Part shown: one piece after another, positions 63,973 to 64,000 of the stretch
How positions within the stretch are numbered: the stretch's first letter is position 1
Layout of the letters: every line of letters begins with the position of its first letter
Source: Toxotes chatareus
Lineage: Eukaryota; Chordata; Actinopteri; Toxotidae
Assembly: GCA_016801885.1 (NCBI GenBank)
Contig: JAFBJY010001503.1
Span: 62,001-126,000 of the forward strand
Length of the DNA: 64,000 nt
Reading direction: 5' to 3'
The notes under the pieces: model-generated
The model's input: only the letters and a program-made list of their open reading frames with translations
The model's database searches: none
What the model was told of the DNA's origin: nothing
Translations under genes and position numbers: made by a program

Positions 63973-64000
63973 ATACAAACAATCCGATGGCTTTCTCTTC

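Overview
The window is vertebrate, almost certainly teleost, genomic DNA. The evidence is one split gene for a fish-type NLR (NOD-like receptor: FISNA-NACHT-LRR-B30.2), embedded in LINE retrotransposons, Tc1/mariner and hAT DNA transposons, MITEs, a tRNA-type SINE and many microsatellites. There are no bacterial or viral genes, CRISPR arrays or operons. Most open reading frames in the window are chance frames.

Layout. 1-2030: 3' half of a decayed LINE on the + strand. 2031-2610: short unassigned stretch. 2611-38640: 36 kb of abnormal sequence. Its two ends (2611-5285 and 34756-38640) are nothing but chained homopolymer runs, and its middle (5286-34755) is recognisable but distorted genomic DNA. 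I read this as poorly base-called or unpolished gap-fill, so its ORFs carry little information. Inside it I can still make out a minisatellite (about 6.4-7.8 kb), LINE 3' ends, microsatellites and one possible transmembrane-encoding exon near 28.2 kb. 38641-61220: clean sequence holding the NLR gene on the - strand. 62150-63560: a divergent promoter, a noncoding first exon and a possible coding exon of a + strand gene I do not recognise.

The NLR gene can be followed exon by exon with matching splice phases: noncoding first exon (about 61160-61195), start exon (59791-59928), a linker exon present as a tandem duplicate (59538-59678 and 59307-about 59404), 58006-58084, 57615-57843, the large FISNA-NACHT exon 55646-57449, four LRR exons of exactly 174 bp each (52371-52544, 45231-45404, 41663-41836, 41202-41375), a 47-bp linker exon (40327-40373) and the B30.2 exon (39648-40198). 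The predicted protein is about 1211 residues. The large exon contains two compensating one-base frameshifts, and a fifth LRR unit is cut by a LINE. This copy is therefore either a young pseudogene or an intact gene with two consensus errors.

The introns between LRR exons are tandem duplicates of each other. Where one copy carries a transposon and another does not, the empty copy shows the insertion site, so the locus records its own insertion history. The receptor family (NLRC3/NLRP12-like fish NLRs with B30.2) is known and I do not claim a new system. The most useful observations are the assembly artefact, the frameshift pair, the exon duplication, the paralogous empty sites and the bipartite LINE nested in a hAT element.
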